Positions 1-8,905 of a stretch of 33,257 bases of DNA are shown in pieces. A program made the translations under genes and the position numbers. The stretch spans positions 1 through 33,257 of the forward strand of contig JAGFIZ010000061.1 in assembly GCA_024103135.1 (NCBI GenBank), in the 5' to 3' direction. The DNA comes from Bradyrhizobiaceae bacterium (GTDB lineage Bacteria; Bacteroidota; Ignavibacteria; Kapaibacteriales; Kapaibacteriaceae). Numbering within the stretch: position 1 is the first letter of the stretch; the number at the start of each line of letters is the position of its first letter. Below the pieces are notes generated by a model. The model did no database searches. It had not been told where the DNA came from and worked only from the letters and a program-made list of their open reading frames with translations.

Positions 1-1428
1 AATGCAGCACACCTGCTGGGTTATACGCGTGAAGTCAGCGAGCAACAGTTGACGGTACTCGGTGATGCCTATGATCCGGGCGATATCACTGGGCAGACAG
101 GACTGGAGAAGGCCTATGAAGCGTATGTGCGAGGACAAAAGGGACTGCAGTTTGTAGCCGTCAACAATCGAGGTCAGCGTGTTTCGGTGTTTAATGATGG
201 CAAGAGCGATGTTCCTGCTCGTCGGGGGTTTGACCTTCAACTAGGACTCGACGTCGACCTTCAGATACTCGCTGAACGTCTGCTGGAAGGTAAGCGCGGG
301 GCTGCAGTAGCGATAGATCCATCGAATGGTGAAATCCTTGCGTTTGCAAGCAAGCCAGACTATGATTTGCGCGAGTTAACTGGACGTCTGTCGAGAAAGT
401 ACTTCAACTCCATCTTCACCGATCCAGAACAACCCATGTTCAACCGTGCGTCCATGCCTAGCTATCCACCAGGATCTACATGGAAGATGTTGGTTGCACT
501 TGGCTGTCTGCACGAGGGACTTATTACTCCAACGTCGACGCTCTATTGCAGTGGTGCCTTCACCTATGGCAACAAGTCCATGGCGTGCCACGGCGCCCAT
601 GGCAGCATCAACGTTGTGCGTGCGATCCAGGCGTCATGCAACTCCTTCTTTGCTCAGTGCGGGATGAAGTTGGGTCCTGAGGGTATGAAGAAGTATGGTG
701 ACCTGTTCGGCTTTGGACATAAGACCCTTGCCGATATCACGGAAGAATCCAAGGGACTTGTGCCTAGCCGACAATACATGGAAAAGCGCTACGGTCCCCG
801 TGGATGGTCGGCCTTCTCCCCTGCCAACTGGGGCATCGGACAAGGCGAGGTTACTGTCACCCCTCTCCAGATGGCACGATATACCGCAGCATTGGCCAAT
901 GGTGGCTTCCTGGTTCAACCTCATGCGGTACGCGTCATTGACAACAACGTGCTAGGTAAGAAAGAAGTCATCCGTTACTCGACGGTGAACCTAGGACTAA
1001 ACAAAAAGTACCTTGACGCCGTGCGTGAAGGAATGTACATGGTTGTGAACGTCCCAGGCGGCACGGCAACCTCAGTGAAAATTCCAGACGTGGTAATGTG
1101 CGGAAAAACGGGAACAGCACAAAATCCACATGGACGTGACCATAGTTGGTTCGTATGCTTTGCGCCGATGGACGATCCGAAAATCGCAGTCTGCGTTATG
1201 GTAGAAAATGCCGGATTCGGCTCAACAGTTGCAGCTCCAATCGCCGGGCACATGGTTGAGTTTTATTTGAAAGGACGTTGGCCTGAAGGAGTCACAAAGC
1301 CGGCATCGATCAAACTCCTGCATCCAGAGCCAAAGGATTCATCTGCACCTGTTGATTCCAACACGATAAAGAAGAAAGCCGAACCCATGATCGAACCAAA
1401 GGGTCCCTTTCTTATCTCGGCAAAATGA
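1..1428 (+). CDS. mrdA: Penicillin-binding protein 2 (peptidoglycan transpeptidase), 5' end outside window
   Basis: This is the C-terminal 475 codons of a class B penicillin-binding protein, which cross-links peptidoglycan at the outer face of the inner membrane during side-wall elongation. The frame is open from base 1 (reads HLLGYTREVSEQQL and GDITGQTGLEKAYE, typical of the PBP2 pedestal region), so the gene starts before the window. The three transpeptidase motifs are visible: SxxK as STWK with the active serine at bases 475-477, SxN as SCN near base 634, and KTG with the lysine codon at base 1105 (KTGTAQ). The missing part should carry the membrane anchor. Its stop codon overlaps the start of the next gene (ATGA at 1425-1428), implying translational coupling. 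Assignment to the PBP2/MrdA group rather than PBP3/FtsI rests on the HLLGYTxEVS and GxxGLExxYE signatures. Confidence 0.93.
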   Translation, partial: NAAHLLGYTREVSEQQLTVLGDAYDPGDITGQTGLEKAYEAYVRGQKGLQFVAVNNRGQRVSVFNDGKSDVPARRGFDLQLGLDVDLQILAERLLEGKRGAAVAIDPSNGEILAFASKPDYDLRELTGRLSRKYFNSIFTDPEQPMFNRASMPSYPPGSTWKMLVALGCLHEGLITPTSTLYCSGAFTYGNKSMACHGAHGSINVVRAIQASCNSFFAQCGMKLGPEGMKKYGDLFGFGHKTLADITEESKGLVPSRQYMEKRYGPRGWSAFSPANWGIGQGEVTVTPLQMARYTAALANGGFLVQPHAVRVIDNNVLGKKEVIRYSTVNLGLNKKYLDAVREGMYMVVNVPGGTATSVKIPDVVMCGKTGTAQNPHGRDHSWFVCFAPMDDPKIAVCVMVENAGFGSTVAAPIAGHMVEFYLKGRWPEGVTKPASIKLLHPEPKDSSAPVDSNTIKKKAEPMIEPKGPFLISAK

Positions 1429-2492
1429 AGTGGCTTACAATCATCGCATTGTTTGCATTGATTGTCTCGTGTGAGAATACCACCAAGAAGAATGTTGTAA
1501 CCTTCTGGCACTTCTGGTCGGAACCTGCGCAGAGATCGGCACTTCAGTCGCTGATCAGTCAATACGAAGCACAACATCCCGACGTATCGATCAAGCTGAC
1601 CGAACTTGCCTGGTCTGACGGACAGTCCAAACTTCAACTTGCTTTTAACGCAGGCAATCAACCCGATATCGTTCACATTGGCATGGACTGGTTTGCAGAG
1701 TTTGAGAGCGCCAATCTCTTTGCACCAATTGATGCACCCGTCCCCTATGGACCATACGGCGCTCTCTGGGTAGTAAACACCCGTGCTCTGTTGCAGGTTG
1801 ATACGGGCATGCCGACGTACGCATGGGGACTCTGTGCGAATGATGCGCATAACGTCATCAAACGAACGCTACCACTGCTGTGGAAGTATGGAGCGTCTGA
1901 CTTCTACACACGCCTTCCCATTTCTCATTCAATGGACTCGACGCTTGTTCAAGCACTATGGTCTGTAAGGGGGCTTGCCAGTGATCACGCACTCCTCGAG
2001 CAAGGCCGACAGTTAGATCAGGCCTTCATGCAAGGGAAGGTTGCCAATTTGTATTCCGGAGCGTGGATGCTTGGTCAGAGCACTCCTACCAATCGCATAT
2101 CGTTTAGTGTTGTTCCTACTCGATCAGTGCTTAATGGCGACGTTCTCGCTGTCTCAAAGAGTAGTGCCAGACTTGAAAAGGCAGCAGACCTTGTGAAGTG
2201 GCTAACTGCCTACCCTCAAGCACGTGAGTTTTGTGTTGCCGTTCCCGATGCCGGTATTCCAGCCGATCCAAAAGTCTTTGACGATACGACGTTTGCACGG
2301 ACAGAACAGCAGCGAGGCTTTTTGCAAACCATCCATGGTGCCAAACCATTACCTCGCTCCCCTCTCCTGCTTCGTATTGAGCCGATTGTCGAATCGCTTA
2401 TCGAACGCTCATATCGAGCAGAGAACATAGAACAAGTGAAGCAGTACGTACAAACTGCTCGCGTTGAAATTCAATCAATAGAGTCGAAGTAG
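1425..2492 (+). CDS. Extracellular solute-binding lipoprotein (ABC family 1 type)
   Basis: Predicted lipoprotein of 355 aa. A short basic start, a hydrophobic stretch and a lipobox IVSC place the lipidated cysteine at residue 16. The mature N-terminus (VTFWHFWSEPAQRSALQSL, then QYEAQHPDVSIKL and the GNQPDIVHIG segment) is typical of family 1 solute-binding proteins that deliver sugars or similar solutes to ABC permeases. It is shorter than the usual 400-430 aa; the stretch after FAPID appears condensed. The ATG overlaps the PBP2 stop, so the pair is probably cotranscribed. No permease or ATPase gene lies in the window, so the substrate and even a transport role are unproven; a cell-envelope or sensory role is possible given the partner. 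The 3' end overlaps the convergent NUDIX gene by 22 bp. Confidence 0.8.
   Translation: MKWLTIIALFALIVSCENTTKKNVVTFWHFWSEPAQRSALQSLISQYEAQHPDVSIKLTELAWSDGQSKLQLAFNAGNQPDIVHIGMDWFAEFESANLFAPIDAPVPYGPYGALWVVNTRALLQVDTGMPTYAWGLCANDAHNVIKRTLPLLWKYGASDFYTRLPISHSMDSTLVQALWSVRGLASDHALLEQGRQLDQAFMQGKVANLYSGAWMLGQSTPTNRISFSVVPTRSVLNGDVLAVSKSSARLEKAADLVKWLTAYPQAREFCVAVPDAGIPADPKVFDDTTFARTEQQRGFLQTIHGAKPLPRSPLLLRIEPIVESLIERSYRAENIEQVKQYVQTARVEIQSIESK
1967..1975 (+). repeat. WAGGGGGCT motif copy 1
   Basis: AAGGGGGCT inside the solute-binding protein gene, read there as Arg-Gly-Leu. See the finding on this word for the full set. Confidence 0.7.
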
Positions 2493-3010
2493 CTACGATT
2501 CTGTGTGAACCATTTTGTGGCCATTCGCACGAGACTCTCCTCTGGATTATAGAGATGAATTCGATCAATAGGTACCCATGCAAGATCGTGACTCTCCGAG
2601 CTCACAACATGTTGGGTGTGAGCCGCTAGTGCGGTAAAGCGAACGTCAAAATGGAAATGCGCAGGGTCGTTGCCACGCGCTGGAATGGGGTGAATATCGA
2701 CGTCGAAGAGCTGTGTACTTAACAGCTCTATTTCGCCGATGCCGCTCTCTTCCCTAGCCTCTGTTAATGCCACGCTGTGTACATCACCATTACCATCGGC
2801 ATGACCACCAAGTTGCAACCATTTGTTCAACTTGGCATGGTGTGTTAACAAAACTGTCCGCCGAGAGGGGTCAACCAGCCAGGCAGCTGCGGTAACGTGG
2901 CCGACTTGTGAGCTTCTCTCAAAGCAGTCAGGGACTGCTTGAACGAAATCTGTGTAACGCTGCACGGTCGCCTGCTCTTCTGGATATCGTAGTCCGTACT
3001 CAATGAGCAT
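2471..3010 (-). CDS. NUDIX hydrolase
   Basis: NUDIX-fold hydrolase of 179 aa, probably acting on a nucleoside diphosphate derivative; the substrate cannot be read from sequence. The NUDIX box is seen as GGHADGNGDVHSVALTEAR followed by EESGI, with the metal-binding EARE-E core intact but Thr in place of the usual Arg before it. Start choice: the ATG at 3010 (MLIEYGLRYPEEQ) leaves 71 bp to the divergent msrB start. A GTG at 3064 would add 18 residues (MKKSGDLRTDEF...) and slightly complete the first helix, but would sit 17 bp from the msrB start and inside its likely promoter. Neither has a clear ribosome binding site. It converges on and overlaps the preceding gene by 22 bp. Confidence 0.85.
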   Translation of the reverse strand: MLIEYGLRYPEEQATVQRYTDFVQAVPDCFERSSQVGHVTAAAWLVDPSRRTVLLTHHAKLNKWLQLGGHADGNGDVHSVALTEAREESGIGEIELLSTQLFDVDIHPIPARGNDPAHFHFDVRFTALAAHTQHVVSSESHDLAWVPIDRIHLYNPEESLVRMATKWFTQNRSYFDSID

Positions 3011-3069
3011 CTCAATAAGTGAAAGTCGGAACTCGTCCGTCCGCAGATCACCTGATTTCTTCACTACAG

Positions 3070-3076
3070 TATTTTG
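3070..3076 (+). promoter_or_regulatory. Possible -7 box of msrB (weak)
   Basis: TATTTTG ends 5 bases before the msrB ATG. It is one base shorter than the Bacteroidota TAnnTTTG consensus and no TTG lies at the right distance upstream. If used, the msrB transcript would have almost no leader. Confidence 0.25.
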
Positions 3077-3081
3077 CCACC

Positions 3082-3666
3082 ATGAAACAATTCATTCTTG
3101 GGGTTGTTGTCCTGCTGGTCCCACTTACAAGCTGCTCAGGTCAGCAGCGCACCATGGCACCTGGATCGCCAGTGCACAAGCTGAACATGGCAACGAGTCA
3201 GGCGGCTGATAGCACCCGGTCACCACGCGTCTTGGACAGTACCCAAACCACCTCAAATCTAAAGGCAATGGTTATGAAGACGGAAGAAGAGTGGAAGAAA
3301 ATCTTAACACCACAAGAGTATCGCGTACTCAGACAAAAAGCGACGGACAGACCCTTCACGGGTGAGTACGTCAACACAACTGCTGATGGCATATACTCCT
3401 GCCGAGCTTGCGGAGCCGAGCTATACAAGAGCGATACCAAGTTCGACAGTCACTGCGGCTGGCCTAGCTTCTACGCAGCGATCGACAGTGGCGTCATCGT
3501 CGAAACCCCGGATAACAGCTTTGGCATGAAAAGGACGGAGCTTACCTGTGCTCGTTGTGGCTCACATCTTGGACACATCTTTGATGATGGTCCCGAACCG
3601 ACCGGAATGAGGCACTGTATAAACAGTACCTCACTCCGATTTAGTCCAGCAGAGAAGAAGGATTAA
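3082..3666 (+). CDS. msrB: Peptide-methionine (R)-S-oxide reductase, lipoprotein
   Basis: MsrB reduces the R epimer of methionine sulfoxide in proteins. The 194-aa product begins MKQFILGVVVLLVPLTSC, a lipoprotein signal with the lipidated cysteine at residue 18, so it should act in the periplasm or at the outer membrane. A Ser/Thr-rich linker of some 50 residues precedes the MsrB domain. Both zinc CxxC pairs are present (CRACG and CARCG), as are the conserved HCGWPSF and HIFDDGP segments, and the catalytic cysteine lies in RHCINS at about residue 179. The ATG at 3082 is chosen because it opens the signal peptide; the in-frame codon at 3019 would add an unrelated extension. It converges with the RND gene, 14 bp apart. 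Confidence 0.94.
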   Translation: MKQFILGVVVLLVPLTSCSGQQRTMAPGSPVHKLNMATSQAADSTRSPRVLDSTQTTSNLKAMVMKTEEEWKKILTPQEYRVLRQKATDRPFTGEYVNTTADGIYSCRACGAELYKSDTKFDSHCGWPSFYAAIDSGVIVETPDNSFGMKRTELTCARCGSHLGHIFDDGPEPTGMRHCINSTSLRFSPAEKKD

Positions 3667-3680
3667 CCTACTTCTTTCGA

Positions 3681-6600
3681 TTATGCATTCGATGATGCTA
3701 TGGCCTTCTTGCGAGCAGATCTCTTACGAAGGTAGTAGCGTATTGCAACCTTTGTACGAATTGGAGCGATGTACAAACAAGGTACAACGATCAATGTAAG
3801 GAAGGTTGCGAAGCCAAGTCCGAAGACAATTGACCAGGCAAGCGGACCCCAGAATGCCACACTATCGGAGCCAATGTGGATGTGTGGGTCCTTTAGGTTG
3901 ATCAAATGCCAGAAGTCGACGTTTAGTCCAATGGCCAATGGTATCAAGCCAAGGATGGCAGCTGCTGCGGTAAGGATCACAGGGTTAAAGCGGATTGCTC
4001 CACCTTCTACCACTGCCCTTCTGATGGACATTCCTCGCTTGCGCAGAATGTCGGTAAAGTCCACCAGCACGATACCGTTTCTTACCACGATGCCGCCAAG
4101 TGCTACGATGCCCACACCGGAAATCACGATTGAGAAGTCCATCTGGAAGATCACAAAGCCAAGGAGTACACCGATGATCGAGAACACCACGGTACTCATA
4201 ATCATGGCTGGCTTGTAGAGCGAATTGAACTGCGTCACAAGAATTAGCAGAATGATGCCAGCAGCAATACCAAAGGCCATGGCCAGGAAGTTAGCGCTCT
4301 CTGCCTGTTCTTCTTGTGAGCCCGTTTGACGAATGAGATAGCCGTCAGGGATGTCCATACCTTCAAGAGCCTTGGCAATTTCCATGTTGACTGCTGTTGG
4401 GTTGTAGCCCTGCTCTTTCAGTACGTTTGACGAGAGTGTAACCACACGTTGTTGGTTCTTGCGGTTAATTCCTGAGAACGAAGAAGTGTACGCAACATCG
4501 GCAACCGAAGCAATCGGTACCTGCCTGAAGGCACCGCTACTCATCTCGCGGTAGGTTACTGGAAGGTTCAGCATGTTGTCGATATCGTCACGCATGGTTT
4601 CGGCAACACGTACGTTCACCGGATACTCATCTTCGCCGACGCGAATCTTAGTTGCTTCGTAGCCATAGAGTGCACTTCTGAGCATCATGCCGATCTGAGC
4701 CGAGGTGATTCCTTCGGTGTTTGCCTTTGCCCTATCAACACGCACGGAAATCTCTGGTTTATTGCGCTCAAGATCGCTCTTGAGCATTTCAATGCCCTTG
4801 ATGTGCAGTGAGTCGACTAGTCGAGCGCGGACCTTTTCTGCTAAGCTCTCAAGTACGGTAAAGTCGTCACCGACAATCTCGATGTTCACATCCTTACCCG
4901 TTGGAGGACCGTTGTTCTCCTTGTCGACGATGATTTCCGCACCCGGGATGTCGGCAACCGCCTTACGGAACTCCGTTAGGTAGCGTCGTGTATTGGGGTT
5001 GGTACGCTTGGCATACTCTGCAAATGCTACAGAAACCTTGCCTTTATAAGATGTCGCTGTTCGATCAGGGTTCTGTGGATCCCCTGCACCAATACCAACA
5101 TTTGCTACGACACTTGTAATGTCAGGGTTATTCGGTCCAATGATCTTCAATACTCTTTGCTCAACAACCTTCGTTATTGAGTCTGTTACCTGAGCATCGG
5201 TACCTATCGGCATCTTGATGTACACGTAGCCATAGTTTGGCTCACCTTCAGGGAAGAATACCGGCGGCTTGCCAAACAATGCCGTGATGATGAAGGTTGC
5301 GAACAGAAGTCCTACCATCCCGATGATGATGACTACTGGCCACAACTTTGCTGTTGCTGCACGGAGCACTGACCTGTACTGTGCCATAAGCCAAGGCAAG
5401 AACTTTTCCTGGAATGGCTTGATGATCTTCGGTGTGATGAAGTACTTATTCACGAGTACAAAGGCCGTGATAAGCACGACAAGTACAACAACCCAAATTG
5501 CAACTGTTAGGATGCCGATGAGGAGTAGGAATGCTCCACCGCCAATGAGTGTTGTATACTGACCCTTTGTAAGCTTACGTCCATCTCTATCCATGAAATC
5601 AACAGCGAAGACAGGATTGATCACGTAGGCTACAATCAGCGAAGCGGTCAAGGCTATGATGAGTACGGCTGGTAGGTAAACCATGAACTCGCCTACGATT
5701 CCAGGCCAGAAGAGCAATGGGACGAATGGAGCAAGCGTCGTCAGTGTGCCGGTAAGCACCGGTGCAAAGACTTCGGCAGCAGCGTACTTGGCCGACGTCT
5801 TAATGTCGTGCCCTTCATGGTGGTGAATACGGTGGGTGTTCTCGATGACTACGATGGCATCGTCCACAATAATGCCTAGCGCCAGTAGGAAGGAGAACGT
5901 CACCACCATGTTGAAGGTAAAGTCCATACCTGGCATGACCATGAATGCAAGGAAGGATGACAGCGGCGTTGCCAGACCGACAAACAATGCATTTGATACA
6001 CCCATGAAGAACATGAGAACAACTGTCACGAGCAAGAAGCCGATGATGATTGTGTTAACCAGGTCTGCAATGTTCGTTCTCGTTGCCGTCGACATGTCGT
6101 TCGTAACCTTGATCGACACGTTCTTAGGCAGTCGCGTGGCTTCATAGTCAGCCACGATGGTGTTGATCTTGTCCGATGCCTCGATCAGGTTCTCACCTGC
6201 CTTTTTCAACACGCTCAAAGTGATTACTGGCTTGCCGTCCAAACGGGCAAAGCTTTGTCGCTCCTTGGCACGCTGTTCGACCGTGGCAATGTCACGCAGG
6301 AATACTGGTGATCCTCTGCCTGAGCGAACAACGATGTTGGCAACATCTTCTGCAGTACGGAACTCTCCGGATACTTTCACGTTTCGGCGAACACCACCAA
6401 CGTTCAGTTCACCGCCAGAGATGTTCACGTTCTCGCTAGCCAGGACGTTGCTCACATCGTAGAACGATATACCGAGTGACTGCATGCGGTATGGGTCAAG
6501 ATCCACACGCACTTCCATCTCCAGTGCGCCGATAATGTCAACGCGACGGATTTCACGGAGCGACTCAATCTTGTCCTGCAACTCATCGGCATAGTGTTTC

Positions 6601-7076
6601 AGATTCTCCAGGTCTGCATCACCGGCGATGTTCACGAACATGATTGGGAACTCGGAGAAATCGATCTCCTGTACGTCTGGTCCCTTCGTGAGGTCTGTAG
6701 GAAGGTCTGCCTTTGCGCGGTCTACAGCATCAGATACCCGTTGCTTTGCGACTGTAGGCGTGATATCTGTCTGAAACTCAACCGTGATAATGGATACATC
6801 CTGCAAGCTGTTTGAGGTAACCTTCTTGACGTCGGCAATCGACTTGATCTGCTTCTCGATCTGCCGCGTGACAAGGTTTTCCATGTCTTCCGGAGCAGTA
6901 CCGGCATTGATCGTAGCAACGAGAATGGTTGGTACCACGATGTCCGGAAACTGTTCCTTTGGAAGCTGTTGATACACTACCGCACCGATGAGTAGGATCA
7001 ACGCTGTAAGCACATATACGGTTGTGCGATTCTCTACCGCCCATGCTGTAATGGGAAAGCTCTTATGGGTTGCCAT
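3681..7076 (-). CDS. RND efflux pump, inner-membrane permease (AcrB/HAE1 type)
   Basis: Proton-driven inner-membrane pump of 1131 aa, the engine of a tripartite efflux system spanning the envelope. The N-terminus (ENRTTVYVLTALILLIGAVV) is transmembrane helix 1. The large porter domain follows, then the helix 4 signature VDDAIVVIENTHRIHHHEG with the proton-relay aspartates at residues 405 and 406. In the second half VVRNGIVLVDF aligns with the KNAILIVEF segment of AcrB, with Arg where AcrB has Lys940. An extra hydrophobic stretch at about residues 509-545, between helices 6 and 7, lengthens the protein beyond the usual 1030-1050 aa. It is the last gene of the efflux operon, 35 bp after the membrane fusion protein gene. 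Drug or lipid export is more likely than metal export, because the metal-type CzcA signatures are absent. Confidence 0.95.
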   Translation of the reverse strand: MATHKSFPITAWAVENRTTVYVLTALILLIGAVVYQQLPKEQFPDIVVPTILVATINAGTAPEDMENLVTRQIEKQIKSIADVKKVTSNSLQDVSIITVEFQTDITPTVAKQRVSDAVDRAKADLPTDLTKGPDVQEIDFSEFPIMFVNIAGDADLENLKHYADELQDKIESLREIRRVDIIGALEMEVRVDLDPYRMQSLGISFYDVSNVLASENVNISGGELNVGGVRRNVKVSGEFRTAEDVANIVVRSGRGSPVFLRDIATVEQRAKERQSFARLDGKPVITLSVLKKAGENLIEASDKINTIVADYEATRLPKNVSIKVTNDMSTATRTNIADLVNTIIIGFLLVTVVLMFFMGVSNALFVGLATPLSSFLAFMVMPGMDFTFNMVVTFSFLLALGIIVDDAIVVIENTHRIHHHEGHDIKTSAKYAAAEVFAPVLTGTLTTLAPFVPLLFWPGIVGEFMVYLPAVLIIALTASLIVAYVINPVFAVDFMDRDGRKLTKGQYTTLIGGGAFLLLIGILTVAIWVVVLVVLITAFVLVNKYFITPKIIKPFQEKFLPWLMAQYRSVLRAATAKLWPVVIIIGMVGLLFATFIITALFGKPPVFFPEGEPNYGYVYIKMPIGTDAQVTDSITKVVEQRVLKIIGPNNPDITSVVANVGIGAGDPQNPDRTATSYKGKVSVAFAEYAKRTNPNTRRYLTEFRKAVADIPGAEIIVDKENNGPPTGKDVNIEIVGDDFTVLESLAEKVRARLVDSLHIKGIEMLKSDLERNKPEISVRVDRAKANTEGITSAQIGMMLRSALYGYEATKIRVGEDEYPVNVRVAETMRDDIDNMLNLPVTYREMSSGAFRQVPIASVADVAYTSSFSGINRKNQQRVVTLSSNVLKEQGYNPTAVNMEIAKALEGMDIPDGYLIRQTGSQEEQAESANFLAMAFGIAAGIILLILVTQFNSLYKPAMIMSTVVFSIIGVLLGFVIFQMDFSIVISGVGIVALGGIVVRNGIVLVDFTDILRKRGMSIRRAVVEGGAIRFNPVILTAAAAILGLIPLAIGLNVDFWHLINLKDPHIHIGSDSVAFWGPLAWSIVFGLGFATFLTLIVVPCLYIAPIRTKVAIRYYLRKRSARKKAIASSNA

Positions 7077-7111
7077 TTGAGTATCAAGTTGTGGTGAAAG
7101 TGGTTCAATAA

Positions 7112-8239
7112 TTAAGGAACCACGACTACACGTTGTCCATCAGTAAGATTGGTAGCTCCACGAACAACTACCTGCTCGTTCGCGCCAAGACCAGAGACTA
7201 CCTCAACACTGGCTCCAGATACGAGGTTCGTCTTAATCGTTTTCTTCCTTGCTACGCCATCTTCGATCACAAACACGAATTCTTCGGAACCGTGTCGAAC
7301 AATCGACTCAAGCGGTACGGTAACAGCATTTTGGACTGTTACGTCCGTGATGGACAAATCGCACGTTGAATTTGGCTTAAGACCTGCTGGTACTGAACGC
7401 AGCGGAATGGTAACTCTAAACGTTCTGCTGACTGGGTTGATGCCCTTGGAGATTGTAGCTACCGTCGTCAGAACGGTATCACCGAGTTCCGGGAAAGCGA
7501 TCTTCACACGATCACCAACTGAAATCGAGCTGACGTATTTCTCTGACACGTCAGAAACTACTTCCATGTTCGAGGTGTTGACGATGGTCATCATCGGAAC
7601 ACCAGCCATGACAACTTCTCCAGCCGTGGGTTGGACGTTGTCGACGAAACCTGACGTTGGTGCCTTGATGATGGTAAGCGACAGTTGCTCCTTCAATGTC
7701 TCAAGCTTCTTCTCCAGTGCCTCCATGTTCGTCTTTGCCTGAAGGTACTGAATCTCGCTGCCGGCCTTTTGCTGATAGATTCGCTCCTGCTTGTGGAAGA
7801 GTGATCGAGCAAAATCCAACTGCGTGGTGACCTCATCCATGCCCCGCTTGATCAACTCTGCGTCGATCTCGGCTAGGACTTGTCCCTTGCTTACTTGCTG
7901 TCCGTCACGAACGTTAAGTGAGACGAGCTGACCCGCCATTTTTGCGGCCACAACAACGGACGACTTCGAGTCGACGGTTCCCTTGACAACAACAAAGTGG
8001 TCGAAGGGGGCTTTGGTCGTCGTAATGGTCGTTACGTGGGCCTTATTCCCATTTGTACTTGTAGAACCTAATGCAGCTTCGAGCTTCTTAATCTTCTCGT
8101 CCAGCTGAGCCCGCTGCGCTCGATATGCATCAAGCTGCTCCTTAGGTGATTGCTTTAAGTCCGAAGGATTGTTGTTAGACCCACATGAAGTGAGCAACAC
8201 CACGGCGGCTGTGGTGATAGCCATGTAGCGGAATGTCAT
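7112..8239 (-). CDS. RND efflux membrane fusion protein (periplasmic adaptor), lipoprotein
   Basis: Periplasmic adaptor of 375 aa joining the RND pump to the outer-membrane channel. The start at 8239 (MTFRYMAITTAAVVLL) is chosen because its ATG overlaps the TGA of the TetR gene and opens a signal ending in the lipobox LTSC, cysteine at residue 19. A heptad-rich stretch follows directly (KEQLDAYRAQRAQLDEKIK), then a lipoyl-like half (VVAAKMAGQLVSLNVRDGQQV), a coiled-coil hairpin, the second lipoyl half (IIKAPTSGFVDNVQPTAGEVV), a beta-barrel (VGDRVKIAFPELGD) and the membrane-proximal domain. The order of blocks is that of HlyD/AcrA adaptors. An alternative upstream ATG at 8269 would lengthen the N-terminus by 10 residues and overlap the TetR gene more. 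Confidence 0.93.
   Translation of the reverse strand: MTFRYMAITTAAVVLLTSCGSNNNPSDLKQSPKEQLDAYRAQRAQLDEKIKKLEAALGSTSTNGNKAHVTTITTTKAPFDHFVVVKGTVDSKSSVVVAAKMAGQLVSLNVRDGQQVSKGQVLAEIDAELIKRGMDEVTTQLDFARSLFHKQERIYQQKAGSEIQYLQAKTNMEALEKKLETLKEQLSLTIIKAPTSGFVDNVQPTAGEVVMAGVPMMTIVNTSNMEVVSDVSEKYVSSISVGDRVKIAFPELGDTVLTTVATISKGINPVSRTFRVTIPLRSVPAGLKPNSTCDLSITDVTVQNAVTVPLESIVRHGSEEFVFVIEDGVARKKTIKTNLVSGASVEVVSGLGANEQVVVRGATNLTDGQRVVVVP
8004..8012 (+). repeat. WAGGGGGCT motif copy 2
   Basis: AAGGGGGCT on the plus strand within the minus-strand adaptor gene, where it lies under Lys-Ala-Pro-Phe codons. Confidence 0.7.
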
Positions 8240-8904
8240 GAAAACTGACCTTGTGATTGTGGTTTGCATTGTAGTCCTCGTATCATTAATCTGGCCGTAT
8301 CCTTCAAGAGGTTCTTACCTCCGACATTCTCCCATTGGGGTGGGAGCAGACTGTTTTGAAGAACGACCATCACACCCTTGATCGTAATGATCATTTGGTA
8401 CACAACCTGCTCGGCAGGCTGATTGGTAAAGAATAGCCCCATATCAATCCCCTCTTGGACAACATGGGTTAGTGCCTTGACGATTCGAAGGTTCAACTCC
8501 TGAAATTTTTCAAAGGCACGAACATCTTCTTGTCTTGAACAGTTGATGATGGCACGCATATTCAAATGCGTAAACATCTTGTAGTAGAATCGATGATTCT
8601 TTGCGAACGTCTCGAAGCGATCAACTGTCTGCAGGAGCTTGACGTCGGGCTTCTGTTTCCCCGCACAGAGTTTCTCGATTTGCATGACAACGTCTTCTTG
8701 TTCCGTAGTCAGCAGTTCAAGAATCAACTCGTCTCGGTTCCTGTAGTAGAGGTAGAGGGTTCCTTTACTTAGCTCTGCCACTTCGGCTATACGTTCCATT
8801 GAGCAATGCTCAATCCCGTACCGTTCGAAAGCTGTCTTGGCTGCGTTTAGGATATCTCCTCTTCGAACCTCACGTTCGCGTTCTCGTCGTTCTTGTACTC
8901 CCAT
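8236..8904 (-). CDS. TetR-family transcriptional regulator of the efflux operon
   Basis: DNA-binding repressor of 222 aa. The N-terminal helix-turn-helix is clear: ILNAAKTAFERYGIEHCSM, then ERIAEVAELSKGTLYLYY and NRDELILELL, a textbook TetR/AcrR recognition region at about residues 18-65. The remaining all-helical part should be the ligand-binding and dimer domain. The ATG at 8904 (MGVQERRERE) is preferred: it lies one base after the TolC stop, whereas the TTG at 8919 would overlap it. The gene sits second in the operon and its stop overlaps the adaptor start, so regulator and pump are made together. A 13-bp palindrome next to the operon promoter (10296-10308) is a good candidate for its binding site, implying autoregulation induced by a pump substrate. 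Confidence 0.93.
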   Translation of the reverse strand: MGVQERREREREVRRGDILNAAKTAFERYGIEHCSMERIAEVAELSKGTLYLYYRNRDELILELLTTEQEDVVMQIEKLCAGKQKPDVKLLQTVDRFETFAKNHRFYYKMFTHLNMRAIINCSRQEDVRAFEKFQELNLRIVKALTHVVQEGIDMGLFFTNQPAEQVVYQMIITIKGVMVVLQNSLLPPQWENVGGKNLLKDTARLMIRGLQCKPQSQGQFS

Positions 8905-8905
8905 A

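Noticed and set aside
1263..1850. Minus-strand open frame of 195 codons across the PBP2/solute-binding junction
   Set aside because: It is a shadow of two well-supported coding genes joined by an ATGA overlap.
3769..6815. Several plus-strand open frames of 70-150 codons antisense to the RND gene
   Set aside because: Composition follows the third-codon bias of the RND gene on the other strand; no homology.
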